DNA from: Desulfuromonadales bacterium
GTDB lineage: Bacteria > Desulfobacterota > Desulfuromonadia > Geobacterales > Pseudopelobacteraceae
Direction: 5' to 3'
DNA: 13,163 bases
Assembly: GCA_015688915.1 (NCBI GenBank)
Contig: JAATGX010000082.1
Span: 1-13,163, forward strand
The notes under the pieces were generated by a model. That model searched no databases. It worked only from the letters and a program-made list of their open reading frames with translations, and had not been told where the DNA came from. Shown in pieces: positions 13,150-13,163 of this stretch; the stretch's first letter is position 1, and each line of letters begins with the position of its first letter. The translations under genes were made by a program, and so were the position numbers.

Positions 13150-13163
13150 TGCATCGCATGTGA

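Overview
The window is GC-rich chromosomal DNA of a Gram-negative bacterium, most likely a member of the Geobacteraceae/Desulfuromonadota. This rests on gene content: a lipid-anchored c-type cytochrome, a J-domain protein of a kind I associate with Geobacter, a MinD-like ATPase paired with a RodZ-like HTH protein, and GGGACAG-type palindromes between genes. No rRNA, tRNA, CRISPR array, insertion sequence or prophage gene is visible. It looks like core or soft-core genome, with sixteen protein genes in short transcription units.

Left third (1-5900): a SlyD-like FKBP prolyl isomerase (+); a YchJ/UPF0225 protein with two SEC-C metal motifs (-); a secreted transglutaminase-like protein (+) whose tail seems altered by a frameshift; a two-gene unit (-) of a MinD/FlhG-type ATPase and a J-like/RodZ-HTH protein; a periplasmic YceI protein (-); and an SDR oxidoreductase (-). 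GGGACAG palindromes lie downstream of slyD and of yceI.

Middle (5900-9850): an unrecognised 74-residue protein, the stress kinase SrkA (YihE), the parvulin PpiC, a J-domain protein with four 28-29-residue repeats (all +), a small zinc-ribbon protein (-), an AT-rich gene-free stretch, and a lipoprotein cytochrome c (+). Clear hairpin terminators close three of these units.

Right third (9850-13163): an EntS-like MFS exporter (+), then on the minus strand a DUF3820 protein, a second SlyD-type FKBP with a cysteine-rich insert, and an exported pentapeptide-repeat protein. A promoter appears to fire rightwards out of the window.

A loose theme is protein folding and stress: two SlyD-type FKBPs, PpiC, a J-domain protein and SrkA lie within 13 kb. 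They sit in separate transcription units, so joint function is not shown. The most unusual items are the MinD/J-like-HTH pair, the J-domain repeat protein, the Cys-rich FKBP insert and the transglutaminase tail that reads through a terminator-like hairpin.
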